Translations under genes and position numbers: made by a program
NCBI RefSeq assembly: GCF_001420005.1
Contig: NZ_LJAK01000015.1
Span: 1-64,000, forward strand
Length of the DNA stretch: 64,000 nt
DNA from: Loktanella sp. 3ANDIMAR09
GTDB lineage: Bacteria; Pseudomonadota; Alphaproteobacteria; Rhodobacterales; Rhodobacteraceae
Direction of reading: 5' to 3'
Part shown: positions 63,793 through 64,000 of the stretch, one piece after another
Numbering within the stretch: the stretch's first letter is position 1
Layout of the letters: each line of letters begins with the position of its first letter
The notes under the pieces: generated by a model
What the model was told of the DNA's origin: nothing
Seen by the model: the letters and a program-made list of their open reading frames with translations, nothing else
Database searches by the model: none

Positions 63793-64000
63793 TCAGGACT
63801 TGGCCTGCGCCACCTTGGCCAGCTTGGCCGCCAGATCGCGTGCGATATTGAACGCACCCTGCACCTTGGCCTTTTCCTTGGACCAGTCCTGCATGACCAC
63901 GATCTTGTTGTCCTTGACCTTGGCCTGCCCCTTGTAGTCACCGATGAATTCGACCAGCCCTGCGGGATTGGCGAACTTGTCGTTGTGGAACCGGATCGTG
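63793..64000 (-). CDS. mfd: transcription-repair coupling factor, C-terminal end (partial)
   Basis: The last 68 residues of a minus-strand gene running off the right edge: ...IRFHNDKFANPAGLVEFI and DNKIVVMQDW, ending with a basic tail (AKLAKVAQAKS). The FHNDKFANPAGLVEFI segment matches the RNA-polymerase-recruiting factor Mfd, in the C-terminal domain that keeps the ATPase closed. Too little is visible to check the helicase motifs, so the assignment rests on this end. Confidence 0.68.
   Translation of the reverse strand, partial: TIRFHNDKFANPAGLVEFIGDYKGQAKVKDNKIVVMQDWSKEKAKVQGAFNIARDLAAKLAKVAQAKS

Noticed and set aside
1-64000. Mobile elements, prophage, CRISPR arrays or attachment sites
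   Set aside because: No transposase, integrase or phage gene, no spaced direct repeats and no tRNA-end duplication was seen; the tRNA at 100-176 has no repeated 3' fragment that I could find in the neighbouring sequence.

Overview
This is a 64 kb, high-GC stretch of an alphaproteobacterial chromosome, almost certainly a marine Rhodobacteraceae/Roseobacter-clade organism. The evidence is a circularly permuted two-piece tmRNA with an ANDN...VAA tag, an alpha-type SspB, the DUF1476 F1-ATPase zeta inhibitor, a GTTC-N7-GTTC LexA-type box, a GGAAC-N16-GGTT EcfG-type promoter, split methionine-synthase-like pieces (homocysteine methyltransferase, corrinoid protein, DUF1638), and the fumC-DUF4169-ribbon-helix-helix cluster. 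Gene density is that of a core chromosome. I saw no insertion sequence, prophage, CRISPR array, rRNA operon or integrated element.

Region 0-8.4 kb: tRNA-Ile2(CAT), purMN, rnd, sufE, then a minus-strand one-carbon/B12 cluster (corrinoid protein, a 51-residue membrane peptide, DUF1638), a probable SOS-controlled radical SAM gene, a methyltransferase and bmt. Region 8.4-14.3 kb: the zeta inhibitor, purC-purS-nucleotidase-purQ, and the dctBD two-component system, whose regulator lacks the sigma54-contact loop. Region 14.3-22 kb: a lipoprotein, rne with a long leader, tusA/ccdA, and an alpha/beta-hydrolase plus cytochrome P450 pair. Region 22-32 kb, all minus strand: RHH/DUF4169/fumC, sspB, a VWA protein, ssrA and a complete liv branched-chain amino-acid ABC transporter with an upstream GlxA-type regulator.

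Region 32-45 kb: class II DAHP synthase, a PAS_5 protein, then a long plus-strand run yicC-gmk-gamma carbonic anhydrase-metC-like-phoR, a three-repeat Pho box and pstSCAB-phoU-phoB. Region 45-54 kb: gnd, ktrAB, a cysteine-free tandem-repeat protein of unknown function, and rpsB-tsf with a structured leader. Region 54-64 kb: a divergent HupE-like/DUF4198 metal-handling pair, pseudouridine catabolism (psuK-psuG), DUF502, a LysE-type exporter, a patatin and 3-hydroxybutyrate dehydrogenase pair, an orphan peptide-binding protein with a tiny lipoprotein, a stress-promoter-driven CsbD-like protein, a FrnE/DsbA-type protein, and the 3' end of mfd.

Most of the window is housekeeping. The parts with least precedent are the tandem-repeat protein (48600-50594), the 51-residue membrane peptide coupled to DUF1638, the divergent gene pair sharing one CATG for both start codons, a candidate minus-strand small RNA near 60.2 kb, and the GAFTGA-less DctD.
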